From Verrucomicrobiota bacterium (GTDB lineage Bacteria > Verrucomicrobiota > Verrucomicrobiia > Verrucomicrobiales > DEV007), in the NCBI GenBank assembly GCA_002862135.1, contig PKCI01000011.1:74195-138194 (forward strand): 64,000 nt of DNA, given 5' to 3'. The position numbers and the translations under genes are program-made. Each line of letters begins with the position of its first letter. Position 1 is the stretch's first letter. Below the pieces are notes generated by a model. The model saw nothing but the letters and a program-made list of their open reading frames with translations, had not been told where the DNA came from and did no database searches. Positions 8,174-18,264 of this stretch are shown piece after piece.

Positions 8174-10387
8174 TTGGCTGAACAAAACCCAACTGGCAAC
8201 GTGCCCGGCCATGGAAGCCGTGATTCGTCCAATCACGCCTCCAATGTGTTCAACATGCCCGGACCTCTCGGTTCGAAAGACGCCAACGCTGCCCACCATC
8301 TCGCGCCGCCTTTTCATATTGAAGCCAACCCGGGGCCGCCCGGAAAGCCAGCCGTGGACTGGGCATCCATTCTCGACCAGTTGCCCTACGGTCTCATCGT
8401 GCTGGGACCGGGGCAGGATCTCCTGCACGAAAACGCTGTATGCAGCGAACTACTGGGATGCAGCGTAAAAGAGACGGGGAGCATCGAAGCATGGCTCGCC
8501 TCGGCCTGTCCTGACGATGAGCATCGTGACCGGGTCATTAATTCCTGGCGTGACCACATCTGGCGCAATCAGCTGACGCGGACTTTCACTCTGAGAGGAG
8601 CGGATCAGAAACTGAGGGAAATCGAATTTCGCTCGTCACTCCAGACGAATGGTGTCTTCACCGTGACCCTGCAGGACGTCACTGACCTGCGCCGAGCCGA
8701 GGAAACCCAGCACCACAACAAGCTCAAGTTCCGGGTCATGTTTACCCATGCAGGGAACGGTGCCGTGCTCGTCGACCGCACCGGTCGGATTATTGACGCG
8801 AACCCGGCCTTCCTCCGCTTCGCCGAACTCACGCTCAAGGAGATCCGGCTCTCGACGCTGGCGAGCTTACTCTATCCGGAAGATGCGACTGCTCTCGCTC
8901 AAGCCGAGCAGGAGTGGCGCAACAAAAAGGAAGCCACTGCCCCTGATATCGTCAGTCGGGAAATCTGGCTTCGTGCCCGGACCAAGGAAAAGCGGACCCA
9001 GATCACTTATTGCCCGGTGGGAGATTCCAGTAAGAATCCATCCATGGGGATCTACCTCTTCAAAGCGGGCGAAACCCCTGAGTCTCGCGAGCAACTGATT
9101 AACAAACTGCGCACCGTTGCGGCGAAAGCCCAAGCGCTTCTTAACGCGGTTCCCGATCTTGTCCTGCTCATCAATGACGACCTCACTGTCGCCGATTTCG
9201 CCCCGCCTCCGACTCCCTGGAAAGAGCTCCAGCCCGACGATTCCTGGCACGGCCAATCACTGAAAGAAATCTGGCCCGTTCTTTCCGAAGTCGTCGAACG
9301 GTCCCAACTCCAGGTGACAGCCAAAGGCAAGACCGTTCACGCTGATGTCGAAGGATGCGGTTCTGTTCCCTTCGATTTCAATCTCACCCTGTGCTCCTGC
9401 GGCGACGGGCAAATGCTCGCAGTGATCCGAAACAAGACCGAGGAGGAAACCGCGCGATTTAACGGATGGTCCTCGCCAGTGTTCAACCGAAGCTCGCAGG
9501 CCATCATAGTCACAGATGCAGACGGACGCATTCGTGAAGCTAATCCCGCTTTTGCCAAACTCGTCGAAATAGCTCCAGCCGATCTGTTAGGACGTCCGAT
9601 ATCAGAGCTTTACCACCTCGACCAGGGCTTGGAAGAACACATCGCCGGCCTCCTCGCCAGCAAGGAGGCATGGATCTGTCCCTTTCCGCTTCTTCAGAAA
9701 TCGGGACGCGAAATCAAAGTGATCACTGAGTTTGTTCCCGTCTCCGAAAAGGGCTCCCCTCCCTGCGTCGTCGGCATGATTCAGGATGCCCCCTCTTCTG
9801 ACGAAGCCACACCCCTGAGCCCGGACAAAATCCAGCATGGCTTTCGCAATCAGCTCCAGCTCGTGACCAGCTTGTTCAGCCTTGAGCCCCAGGGAACTGC
9901 GGCTCGCGACGCCTTTCTCAAGTGGCAGATTCGCCTTCGTTCCGTCGCCCAGACGATGAACGGCAGCTCCGACACCGGCGTCCAGGTGATTCCGATGCTT
10001 CGTGCCATCGCCGACGAAATCTGCTCACTGACCGGCCACGGCCACAGCAGTCGCGAGATTGAGATCACTGGTGATGAAACCCTGCGCATCGAAAATACGA
10101 GTTCGAGCTCCCTCGCTCTGATGATGGGTGAGATCATGCGCCTTATCCTCGGGCATCGTCAATTCGGCCTCGGCCCCCAATTGTCGCTCAGCCTCCACCG
10201 GGATAGTGGCAACAACCTTTGCCTCCGTGTGAAGCCCGGCGAAAGCCGCCGATTTATATTCACCGACGAGGACAGCGAAATCGAGATACTTGAAATTCTC
10301 ACCACTCAAATAGGCGGTGAACTGGCTCCTCTCGCCTCAGAATCAGCTCTTGCATGGGAACTGAAGATCCCCGCAGAACAAATTTAA
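8174..10387 (+). CDS. Multi-PAS sensor protein with degenerate HisKA_2-type kinase core
   Basis: 737 residues from a TTG start; an in-frame ATG lies at 8255. About four PAS-like segments occupy residues 60-170, 180-300, 315-425 and 435-540 (for example GAVLVDRTGRIIDANPAFLR and IIVTDADGRIREANPAFAKL). Around residue 557 comes HGFRNQLQLVTSLFSLEP, which fits the HisKA_2 phosphoacceptor box (H-x-x-x-N-N-L-Q in active members). The following region, where HWE/HisKA_2 kinases carry the N box and DNGxG loop, shows neither: LALMMGEIMRLILGH replaces the N box and LRVKPGESRRFI the G1 box. I infer a cytosolic sensor with a retained His but a dead ATPase. It lies upstream of the hybrid kinase at 10505 on the same strand. 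Confidence 0.75.
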   Translation: MAEQNPTGNVPGHGSRDSSNHASNVFNMPGPLGSKDANAAHHLAPPFHIEANPGPPGKPAVDWASILDQLPYGLIVLGPGQDLLHENAVCSELLGCSVKETGSIEAWLASACPDDEHRDRVINSWRDHIWRNQLTRTFTLRGADQKLREIEFRSSLQTNGVFTVTLQDVTDLRRAEETQHHNKLKFRVMFTHAGNGAVLVDRTGRIIDANPAFLRFAELTLKEIRLSTLASLLYPEDATALAQAEQEWRNKKEATAPDIVSREIWLRARTKEKRTQITYCPVGDSSKNPSMGIYLFKAGETPESREQLINKLRTVAAKAQALLNAVPDLVLLINDDLTVADFAPPPTPWKELQPDDSWHGQSLKEIWPVLSEVVERSQLQVTAKGKTVHADVEGCGSVPFDFNLTLCSCGDGQMLAVIRNKTEEETARFNGWSSPVFNRSSQAIIVTDADGRIREANPAFAKLVEIAPADLLGRPISELYHLDQGLEEHIAGLLASKEAWICPFPLLQKSGREIKVITEFVPVSEKGSPPCVVGMIQDAPSSDEATPLSPDKIQHGFRNQLQLVTSLFSLEPQGTAARDAFLKWQIRLRSVAQTMNGSSDTGVQVIPMLRAIADEICSLTGHGHSSREIEITGDETLRIENTSSSSLALMMGEIMRLILGHRQFGLGPQLSLSLHRDSGNNLCLRVKPGESRRFIFTDEDSEIEILEILTTQIGGELAPLASESALAWELKIPAEQI

Positions 10388-10504
10388 TTACCTTTTCTGC
10401 CATCGGAGCAGTGAAAGGTTGTGAATATGGGTATTTAATCTGTAAATCATAGTAATTCCAAGCTATCGTTTTGTAGCGCCCTCTCTCCTCTCGGCCAATT
10501 TTGA

Positions 10505-13033
10505 ATGGACGACCTGCCCGCCAGTCGACTGCGTGTTCTGATCGTTGAAGATGATCGGATCACCGCACGAGATCTCGAAGAAACCCTGAAACGTCGGGGT
10601 TTCATCGTGGCCGGTATTGCACACACCGCGGATGCAGTTCCCGCTCTCGTGAGCAGCAAGAATCCACAGATTGCTCTTCTAAATATTGACCTCGGCAACA
10701 ACTCATCCGGCATCGATCTGGCGCGGGAACTTCGCGAGGAGCACAATATCCCCGTCATATTCATCACGGGATACTCCGAATCATCGCTCTACGAACAAGC
10801 TCACGAAGCGAAGCCGGCCGGGTTCATTCGTAAACCCTTCAGCGATTCTGAAATGGCCGCTTGCCTTGAATCTGTCGTCGAGCGCAGCGTTGCCGGCGAA
10901 AGACTTCGCGATCGTCTTCACGGGCTCGAGACTGCTTCAGCCAATCTTTCCGAGGGCGTTGTGGCTACCGACCTCGACGGCAGAGTGGTCTATCTCAATG
11001 CTGCCGCGGAGAACATCACTGGTTGGAGCCGCGAAGAATCCAAAGGCGCCGAGATTGCCAGCGTTCTGGTCATTGACCGGTCTTCTTCAGGAAGCCCGGT
11101 TTTATCCAGCCGCAACGGCAGCCGCCACGCCATCGCGGAGCGGTCCGAACCCATCAAGGCCACCGATGGCGAGGCCCTCGGTATGGTTACCATCATCGAA
11201 ATCCTGCCAGAACAACCGCAGGCTGAAGTTTCCACCCCCGCCACTCCTGAAGAAGAACCAGCGGAGGAAGAAAAGGCTGCACCGTCTCCGCCGGCACGTT
11301 CCGCCGCCGTTCAGAAGATTGCCGAACTCTCACGCGATCCGGCGTTCCGAAGCCTGATCAAAAACCGGGAAACTCCCAAGCCAAAAGAAACACCGCTAGA
11401 GTCAGCGCCCAAACCCGAAGTCCCAGCGGAACCCACTCCGCCTCCACCCCTCTCAAAATCGGCTGAAAACGTGTTCAATGCCGCAGGCGTGTCGCTGATC
11501 GACGACTTTGGTGATCCTCTCATCAAGATCGACGATGACGGCACTGTCAGCTACGCCAACGCTGAAGCTCGAGCCGTGTTCAACGACGACAAGCCCCTCG
11601 TAGACCAACCCTTCTGGAACCTCTTTTCCACGCAGGAACGCGAGAACTACGAAAGACAGATCAACCGGCCGCATGCTGACGGACGACGCCATCGCTTTGA
11701 TTTCCATGATTCAACCCGTGGCCGCTGGTTCGAAATCCGAAACTACAAAACCACCGGTGGCATCCTTGCCCTTTTCTCCGACATCACTTCGTCGAAACTT
11801 GAAGCTGCCGAATCCGTTCGCCAACAACGTCTCGAAGGCCTCGGCCTGCTTGCGCGAGGATTTGCCCACGACTTTAACAATTATCTGACAGCAATTACCG
11901 GCAACATCAGCCTGGCCCGCGAGCGAAATCAGGAGGACGCAGAACTCCAGCAGACCCTCGCAGAGGCCCAGTCGGCCGCCACCGGAGCTACCGGCCTCGT
12001 CCAACAACTGATGACCTTTGCACGCGGCGGCCGTCCCATTCGCAAACACACTCGTATCTCAGAACTTATTCGGCGAATCTTGACTGAAGAACGACTTCAG
12101 CACCCTGATATTCGCTATCAATATCAGGCAACCACTTCCGATATCGTCGCAAATGTCGACCCCGCTCAAATCGGTCGCCTCATTGAAAACCTCGTCTCCA
12201 ATTCAGCTATCGCCATGCCCAACGGCGGTGTCCTCGTGGTGCGATGCGATCGCATCAAGCCCGAGCAGATCATTCGCATCCGCGGTTCCCACACCCCGGC
12301 CGACGAGGACCACTTGCTCATCGAAGTGATCGATACAGGTCATGGTATGAGTGAAAGCGCTCTCGGCCGGGTTTTTGAACCCTATTTCACCATGCGCAAG
12401 GAAGACAACGCCAGCGGTATCGGCCTCACGGTCTGTGAATCGATCGCCAAAGCTCACGGCGGATTTGTCCAACTGCAATCGAAAGAAGGCAAGGGTACCA
12501 TCGCCACTTTCTGCGCACCGCTGGGTCAGCATCTAGGCGCCGCCGAAGAAAAACCGGTTGAAACCAGCTACCCGAATTTCAGTATCCCAGATCTCGCCCA
12601 GACTCCGGCCACTCCCGCAGCAAGCGAACCGATTCTTGTCGGCACCCGAATCCTTATCCTTGAAGACGATGCCCCCATCCGCCGCCTCATGGCAGCAACC
12701 TTGCGACGGGCCGGGCATGAAGTGGTCGAAACCAAGGATGGCCGCGAAACCATCGCGATCTACCGTGACTCGATGGAAAAAGGCGAAAAGTTTCACCTGC
12801 TCATTTGCGACCTCACCATCGAAAACGGTGTTGGTGGCGTCGAAACCATGCGCCAGCTGGTAGAAATGGACCCGGAGGTGCTTGCGATCGTCTCGAGCGG
12901 ATACTCAGACGCACCGGCTATGTCGAGCCCCGCCAGCTTCGGGTTCAAGGGAGTCTTGCCGAAGCCATATGCACCCAGCGAACTTCGCGCCGCAGTACAC
13001 CGTATGCTGGCGGCACACCACATAATCTCCTGA
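10505..13033 (+). CDS. Hybrid histidine kinase: pseudo-receiver, PAS, PAS, HisKA, HATPase, receiver
   Basis: 842 residues. Domains in order: receiver-like (about 9-125); PAS (about 138-235, with GVVATDLDGRVVYLNAA); a Pro/Glu/Ala-rich linker (about 240-310); PAS (about 315-425); HisKA with the phospho-His in RGFAHDFNNYLTAI (near 458); HATPase with the N box LIENLVSNSAIAMPNGG, DTGHGM and SGIGLTV; and a C-terminal receiver (about 710-835) with its Asp in LLICDLTI and Lys in VLPKPYAP. The kinase and last receiver look active. The first receiver does not: in ALLNIDLGNNSSGIDLA the phospho-Asp position of the D-I-x-L pattern is Asn. It may work with the PAS protein just upstream. Confidence 0.85.
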   Translation: MDDLPASRLRVLIVEDDRITARDLEETLKRRGFIVAGIAHTADAVPALVSSKNPQIALLNIDLGNNSSGIDLARELREEHNIPVIFITGYSESSLYEQAHEAKPAGFIRKPFSDSEMAACLESVVERSVAGERLRDRLHGLETASANLSEGVVATDLDGRVVYLNAAAENITGWSREESKGAEIASVLVIDRSSSGSPVLSSRNGSRHAIAERSEPIKATDGEALGMVTIIEILPEQPQAEVSTPATPEEEPAEEEKAAPSPPARSAAVQKIAELSRDPAFRSLIKNRETPKPKETPLESAPKPEVPAEPTPPPPLSKSAENVFNAAGVSLIDDFGDPLIKIDDDGTVSYANAEARAVFNDDKPLVDQPFWNLFSTQERENYERQINRPHADGRRHRFDFHDSTRGRWFEIRNYKTTGGILALFSDITSSKLEAAESVRQQRLEGLGLLARGFAHDFNNYLTAITGNISLARERNQEDAELQQTLAEAQSAATGATGLVQQLMTFARGGRPIRKHTRISELIRRILTEERLQHPDIRYQYQATTSDIVANVDPAQIGRLIENLVSNSAIAMPNGGVLVVRCDRIKPEQIIRIRGSHTPADEDHLLIEVIDTGHGMSESALGRVFEPYFTMRKEDNASGIGLTVCESIAKAHGGFVQLQSKEGKGTIATFCAPLGQHLGAAEEKPVETSYPNFSIPDLAQTPATPAASEPILVGTRILILEDDAPIRRLMAATLRRAGHEVVETKDGRETIAIYRDSMEKGEKFHLLICDLTIENGVGGVETMRQLVEMDPEVLAIVSSGYSDAPAMSSPASFGFKGVLPKPYAPSELRAAVHRMLAAHHIIS

Positions 13034-13040
13034 GGCGACC

Positions 13041-15113
13041 TTAGGTTTCTACTTCCTCTTCTTCCTCCTGAGAATCTTTCACTTCCGCTTCAGCAGGCGC
13101 TTCTTCGGGAGGCTTCTTATCTGCCGCGGGCTCTTCCGCTTTGCCCTCTTTCGGGGCGGCCTCTTCAGCCGGCGATTCTTCGGCTTCAGCCGATTCTTCA
13201 GCTTTTTCCTCCCCAGTGAACGGAAGCTGTTCAGCCTGTGCTTGAGGCACTTCCCCGGCGTCAGGAGTCTGTGTAGACTTTTCCTTTTCACCTTCGGTTT
13301 CAGGAGATTTCTCCTCCGCCTTCTCCGGAGCATCTGCTTTCTTCTCCTCCGTAACCTTTTTCCCGGCCGAAGCGGATTCCTGGGGACGCGGTTGTTTACC
13401 GATCACCAAGCAGGTGTCGGGAAATTCTATGACGTAGCCCTCGGCCGCAAGCCACCGCAGGTCTGTGAGGATAGTTTTAGCCTCATCGGTCAGCTCAAGT
13501 TCTTCGGTAGTCGCTCCCTCCTTCATTTCGGGCTTTGAAAAATCTACAGCGAGGGCATCAAGCAAGTCGACAACCTTGGACCGAGGATTGGCAACCAAGT
13601 AATCCACAATTGACTGAACCTGCTCGGTGAGTGAAGCGGACTCATCAATGCCCCTGGGTCGAACGACGGATACGTGCAAAGCTTTCTTGCCACGCTTAAA
13701 GAATTTAAGGCCCTGCTTTTCAAACTCTTTGCACAGCGCCTGGATCATTGGCAGAGGAAAACCACGACGAAGCTTTTCACTTTCCTGCTTCAAGTGCAGC
13801 AGCAATCCCCTCGAAAGGTTTTTCCCAGAGACATTTCCTGGCACAACCGCATTTCTCGTTTCGACGACGGCGGACTCGGCAAAATTCTGGCGGAAATGAG
13901 CGGCCAGTTCCTGCGCTGTCTTTAGCACAAGCGCCTCAACTTCCGGTGCCGCTTCAGACTTCGGCGCTGGTTCCGTATCAGCCTCAGGCTCAGCAGTTTC
14001 TTCGCCCTCCAAATCGCCGGAAGCCTCCTCGGCAGTGACCTCCACCTCGGGCTGCTCCGCTTCGCCTTCTCCCGATCCCTCGTCTTCAAGGTTTGCGGCA
14101 ACTTCTTCCACCGTCTCTTCCGCAGCAGGAGTTTCATCGGCTGACTCTGAAATTGACTCTTCGGCGGGCGCTTTGACAGAAGGTTCTTCGACCGGTTGAA
14201 CCACAGCCTCTGCCGCTTCCTCTTCGACGACGGCTTCTTCTGCCTCATCAGGTCCCTCCGATTTAATGCGGAATTGCTTTACCCGGCTCACCTGTTCCTT
14301 CCACTTCTCGATCGCTTCTTCACCGCTCTCCATGGTAATGCGGGATTTGAAACGCTCGATGGACATGTGGGAAAACCGCTCAGCATGAAGGCGGGTCACA
14401 CTGGCCCGGTATTCGTGGTGATTCGGAGGACCGAGAATTTTCCCGCTCATGCCGCAGACAGCAACCACGCTGAAGTTACCGGCGGGAGCGTCCACTTCTA
14501 CAATCTCGACATCGTAGAAAGAGTCGATCGCCTTACTGTTGAGCAAGTGATTCACCGCCTCGTCGTGGGAAACCCAAAGCGAACCATCAGCCTCACAAAA
14601 ATACAAAGCGGGACCACCTTCTTCACTGCGAAAACGAACCTGGTAACGTTCCCGACCTTTCAATATCATCTTGGCCAGATCTGCGAGAGGATAAGCACGC
14701 AACGTTTTCCGGATCAGCTGAGCCAACCCGGCCACAGCGGCCGCAGTCGGTTCGAGTGAAGCATTGACCCCTTCAAGCGGCTTCTCTTCCGATGGACGAT
14801 TGCCATGGTCTGCACCCCCCCGGCGATCACCTCTGCCGCGCGGGCCTCCGCGTCGGTCATCCCGTCCGCCACGCGGGCCACCGCCTCCGCGGCGATCGTC
14901 GCGACCCCCGTAGCCACCACCCCGACGATCACGTCCTCCTCCATGGCCACCTGGCCTACCCCGCTGGCGACCTCCACGGCCTTTTCCACCTCGATCTACC
15001 CGATCCTCACTTGGAGGTTGGCGACGTTCTTTCGGCGACGAAGAACTCTCCTGCGCCCACTCAGGCATCAGGTCTTTGGCAGAAAATTGCAGCGGCTTAT
15101 CTCCGTCACTCAT
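13041..15113 (-). CDS. RGG-rich and Glu-rich protein, possibly RNA-associated
   Basis: 690 residues with three regions. Residues about 25-100 are almost only Arg, Gly, Asp and Pro in RGG/GGR repeats (GRGGRQRGRPGGHGG), as in RNA-binding disordered tails. Residues about 110-270 form a folded-looking domain (AAAVAGLAQLIRKTLRAYPL...HEYRASVTRLHAERFSHMSIERFKSRITME). The rest is dominated by Glu/Ala/Pro repeats broken by a second structured block at about 395-555 (KTAQELAAHFRQNFAESAVVETRNAVV...LRWLAAEGYVIEFPD), which resembles a winged-helix region. I do not recognise a named family; similar proteins are, as I recall, annotated hypothetical in Verrucomicrobiota. It ends 8 bases from the convergent hybrid kinase gene. 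Confidence 0.7.
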   Translation of the reverse strand: MSDGDKPLQFSAKDLMPEWAQESSSSPKERRQPPSEDRVDRGGKGRGGRQRGRPGGHGGGRDRRGGGYGGRDDRRGGGGPRGGRDDRRGGPRGRGDRRGGADHGNRPSEEKPLEGVNASLEPTAAAVAGLAQLIRKTLRAYPLADLAKMILKGRERYQVRFRSEEGGPALYFCEADGSLWVSHDEAVNHLLNSKAIDSFYDVEIVEVDAPAGNFSVVAVCGMSGKILGPPNHHEYRASVTRLHAERFSHMSIERFKSRITMESGEEAIEKWKEQVSRVKQFRIKSEGPDEAEEAVVEEEAAEAVVQPVEEPSVKAPAEESISESADETPAAEETVEEVAANLEDEGSGEGEAEQPEVEVTAEEASGDLEGEETAEPEADTEPAPKSEAAPEVEALVLKTAQELAAHFRQNFAESAVVETRNAVVPGNVSGKNLSRGLLLHLKQESEKLRRGFPLPMIQALCKEFEKQGLKFFKRGKKALHVSVVRPRGIDESASLTEQVQSIVDYLVANPRSKVVDLLDALAVDFSKPEMKEGATTEELELTDEAKTILTDLRWLAAEGYVIEFPDTCLVIGKQPRPQESASAGKKVTEEKKADAPEKAEEKSPETEGEKEKSTQTPDAGEVPQAQAEQLPFTGEEKAEESAEAEESPAEEAAPKEGKAEEPAADKKPPEEAPAEAEVKDSQEEEEEVET

Positions 15114-15243
15114 GATTTATCTCGCCCCACTTCGTCGGTGTCCGCGTCGGTATCCGTTTGGGGTTATATGAATTCACCGTAGCTTTGATTGCTTGACTAG
15201 CAGTTGGCAATTTCGTCACCAACCAGGCAACAATCCCTGCCCC

Positions 15244-16536
15244 TTAGCAATATATCTCTTTCAAGGCATCTCGTGTCACCTCGGCCGTTTTATCGATATC
15301 TTCGGAGGCGTGGGCCAGCGAAATAAACCCGGCCTCATACTGTGACGGAGCAAAATAGACCCCTTTGTTCAAGGTAGACCAGAAGAATTTTCTGAACGCG
15401 TCGAAGTCAGAATGTTTCACATCATCCACGTTCTCGACTTTTCCTTCCATAAAGAAAAGGCAGAACATCGAACCGACGCGGTGGAAAGTCAGATCGCGCC
15501 CGATCTCGTTAAGCGCGGCGCGAACAGCATCTTCAAACTGCTGGCCGATTTCATCAAGGCGCTGCCAACCATTGAGGCGCTCGAGTTCCTTGAGCTGGAC
15601 TATGCCGGCTGCCATTGCGAGCGGATTCCCTGACAGAGTCCCGGCCTGGTAAACCGGACCGTCAGGAGCGAGGTAATCCATAATCTCCGCCTTGCCGCCG
15701 AAAGCACCTACTGGAAGGCCGCCGCCAATCACCTTGCCCATCGCTGTCAGATCGGGAGTAATTCCCACCAACTCCTGAACACCACCCTTGGCAACGCGGA
15801 AGCCGGTCATGACCTCGTCAAAGATCAGGAGCGCACCGTACTTTTCGGTGATCTCACGGAGAAACTCCAGGTAACCCTCGTTAGGAAAAACCAGTCCGGC
15901 ATTGGCAGGATACGGCTCGAGAATGATTGCGGCGATATTCTCGCCCTCTTTCGCAAAAGCTTCTTCGACCGCCTCCGGGCGATTGTAAGGGAGCGTTATG
16001 GTAAGGCTAGCAAGGTCGTCGGGCACACCTGCGCTGTCGGGCTTACCGAGGGTAAGCGCTCCGCTGCCTGCCGCTACTAACAGCGAATCAACATGCCCAT
16101 GGTAGCAACCTTCAAACTTGATGATCTTGTCGCGCCCCGTGTAGCCACGAGCGAGGCGGATTGCAGTCATGGTCGCCTCGGTTCCGCTGTTGACCATCCG
16201 AACTTTCTCCACGGAAGGAACAAAGTCACGGATCATGCGGGCGATTTCCACCTCGTGACGATTTGGAATACCGAAGCTGACGCCTTCCTTGGCAGCATGG
16301 CTGACAGCGTCAATCACCACGCTGGGCGCATGCCCCAGGATCGCCGGCCCCCAAGTGCCGATGTAATCAATCATTTGGTTGCCGTCGACATCCCAGATCC
16401 GGCAGCCCCGGGCGCGCTGAATGAAAAAAGGATCGCCATCGACACTGCGAAAGGCGCGCACAGGAGAATTCACACCGCCCGGAATAACTTCACGGGCAGC
16501 AGCGAAGAGCTTGGAGGAAAGATCGCGTTCTGCCAT
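15244..16536 (-). CDS. hemL: Glutamate-1-semialdehyde 2,1-aminomutase
   Basis: 430 residues; converts glutamate-1-semialdehyde to 5-aminolevulinate in the C5 route to haem, a cytosolic PLP enzyme. The frame shows [12 protein letters not shown] near the N-terminus, [44 protein letters not shown], the cofactor Asp in [12 protein letters not shown], and the Schiff-base Lys in [14 protein letters not shown]. The frame is open to 16593, but the ATG at 16536 is preceded by a good GGAGG and matches the usual length, so I use it. It runs on its own, with about 160 bases to the divergent LysR gene. Confidence 0.95.
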   Translation of the reverse strand: MAERDLSSKLFAAAREVIPGGVNSPVRAFRSVDGDPFFIQRARGCRIWDVDGNQMIDYIGTWGPAILGHAPSVVIDAVSHAAKEGVSFGIPNRHEVEIARMIRDFVPSVEKVRMVNSGTEATMTAIRLARGYTGRDKIIKFEGCYHGHVDSLLVAAGSGALTLGKPDSAGVPDDLASLTITLPYNRPEAVEEAFAKEGENIAAIILEPYPANAGLVFPNEGYLEFLREITEKYGALLIFDEVMTGFRVAKGGVQELVGITPDLTAMGKVIGGGLPVGAFGGKAEIMDYLAPDGPVYQAGTLSGNPLAMAAGIVQLKELERLNGWQRLDEIGQQFEDAVRAALNEIGRDLTFHRVGSMFCLFFMEGKVENVDDVKHSDFDAFRKFFWSTLNKGVYFAPSQYEAGFISLAHASEDIDKTAEVTRDALKEIYC

Positions 16537-16698
16537 AGGTCCTCCAATGAATCGCGATTGCAGTCCCGCGTCAACCGGCGTTCCTGCCGACAAAAACTGT
16601 GCTAAAATGATGGAGCCGCCATTTTAAGATTTACGTGAAGAGAGCGCTCCGCTTCACTCAAACTGCGCCCTCATTCCCGAACTGTTTCCCCACTCGGT

Positions 16699-17598
16699 AT
16701 GAACGTTCATCATCTCGAGCTCTTTTACTACGTCGCCAAATTTGAAGGCATCACTGAAGCCGTGCGCAGAATGCCATACGGCATCCAGCAGCCTGCAGTC
16801 AGCGGGCAGATTCTCCAGCTCGAGAAATTCCTTGAAGTGAGGCTGTTCCATCGTCGCCCTTTCGCCCTGACTCCAGCAGGTGAAGAGCTCTACGATTTCA
16901 TCTATCCCTTCTTCTCCCGCCTCGAACAGATCACCGATCAACTCCGGGGAGAAGAGAATCAGCATCTGCGCCTCGCCGCCTCCGCCGCGGCCCTGACTCA
17001 TCACTTTCCCGAACTCCTTCACAAGCTGCGATCTGAAATCCCAACGCTGCGCCTGACTCTGCGGGAGTTGACTCACGGGGAAATCGAAACCGCCTTGAGA
17101 AAGCAGGAAGCTGATATCGCCATTGCCATTCTCAACCGCAAGTTTTCCCCAGGCATCAAATCGGTGAAACTAATCGACATTCCACTGGCGATCACCGTCC
17201 CCGAAGACTCGCCCGTCAAAACCTTCCGCGATATCTCTGCCAAGGCATCCGGGGGCGAGATCCTTCACCCCCTGATATCCCTGCCCAAGATCGAGCCCGT
17301 CGCCCAATTGATTCAACAAGGTCTGACCTCGAAAAACCTGAGATGGGAACCGTCAATGGAAATCACTGAGCTGAACCTGATCCAGCGATATGTCGCCAAG
17401 GGCTTCGGATTCGGCGTTGCGGTGGATATTCCCGGCGCGCCTGTCGAGGAAGGAATCCGCCGGATCAAACTACCCTCAGACTTCCCTCCCCTTTCCATCG
17501 GTGCCCTCCATACGGGGAACCCCAAGCGGATTGCTCAGCGCCTTCTCGATCTTGCCGCCGATCAAGCTACTATTTTGAAAAAGAAGAAAGGGAAATGA
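16699..17598 (+). CDS. LysR-family transcriptional regulator
   Basis: 299 residues. The first 60 hold the LysR winged helix-turn-helix (HLELFYYVAKFEGITEAVRR then QPAVSGQILQLEKFLEVRLF), followed by a periplasmic-binding-like effector domain. The recognition region differs a little from classic LysR (GIQQPAVSGQI rather than SQPALSxxI). The effector is unknown. It is divergent from hemL across about 160 bases, the usual arrangement when such a regulator controls its neighbour; that link to hemL is inference. The HAD phosphatase gene begins 9 bases after its stop. Confidence 0.85.
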   Translation: MNVHHLELFYYVAKFEGITEAVRRMPYGIQQPAVSGQILQLEKFLEVRLFHRRPFALTPAGEELYDFIYPFFSRLEQITDQLRGEENQHLRLAASAAALTHHFPELLHKLRSEIPTLRLTLRELTHGEIETALRKQEADIAIAILNRKFSPGIKSVKLIDIPLAITVPEDSPVKTFRDISAKASGGEILHPLISLPKIEPVAQLIQQGLTSKNLRWEPSMEITELNLIQRYVAKGFGFGVAVDIPGAPVEEGIRRIKLPSDFPPLSIGALHTGNPKRIAQRLLDLAADQATILKKKKGK

Positions 17599-17607
17599 AG
17601 ATACCGC

Positions 17608-18264
17608 ATGCCTGAAGCGCTCATCTTTGACTTCGACGGTCTCATCCTAGACACCGAAGTCCCTATCTACGAGGCCTGGCGGGAAAACTTTCTGGCACAT
17701 GGTCACGATCTTGATCTTGAAACCTACGCGCAGTGCGTGGGATCCAACTTCGGCCGATTTGACCCTAAGCAGCACCTCGAATTCCTGGTCGGCAGAACGA
17801 TCGAGTGGAGCGAACTAGACCAAAAACGGGAACGCGACGCTCTCAATCACACTCGCAAGCTTGCGCCGTTTCCAGGTGTCGTTCCCCTGCTCCAAGAAGC
17901 CAACGCCGCGGACGTTCCCTGCATTGTTGCCTCCAGCTCGCCGCGCGGCTGGGTCGAAGGACATCTCAACCGACTCGGACTGATGCACCACTTTGTCGGC
18001 ACGCGCTGTATCGATGATGTCGAGAATCCGAAACCGTCTCCCGATCTCTTCCTTGCCGCCTCTGAATTCGTTTCCGTCGAGCCGGGTCGCGCTGTCGTCC
18101 TCGAAGATTCCTTGAACGGACTCAAAGCTTCTCTGGCAGCGGGCGTTCCATGCGTGGTCATTCCGAACCGGATCACGTCTCACCATAAGTTCGAGGGTGC
18201 CGCAAAAGTGCTGCCGACCCTTAACGGTTTCAGTCTCGCTCATTTGAGAGAACTACTGGAATAA
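17608..18264 (+). CDS. HAD-superfamily phosphatase (beta-phosphoglucomutase/DOG-like)
   Basis: 218 residues with the four HAD motifs: DFDGLILDTE (motif I nucleophile Asp), VASSSPRGWVE (motif II Ser), KPSPDLFLAA (motif III Lys) and VVLEDSLNGLKA (motif IV acidic pair). The cap after motif I is alpha-helical, as in sugar-phosphate phosphatases and phosphoglucomutases. The substrate is not predictable. It is co-directional with the LysR gene and overlaps the 3' end of the convergent peptidase gene by 25 bases. Confidence 0.85.
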   Translation: MPEALIFDFDGLILDTEVPIYEAWRENFLAHGHDLDLETYAQCVGSNFGRFDPKQHLEFLVGRTIEWSELDQKRERDALNHTRKLAPFPGVVPLLQEANAADVPCIVASSSPRGWVEGHLNRLGLMHHFVGTRCIDDVENPKPSPDLFLAASEFVSVEPGRAVVLEDSLNGLKASLAAGVPCVVIPNRITSHHKFEGAAKVLPTLNGFSLAHLRELLE

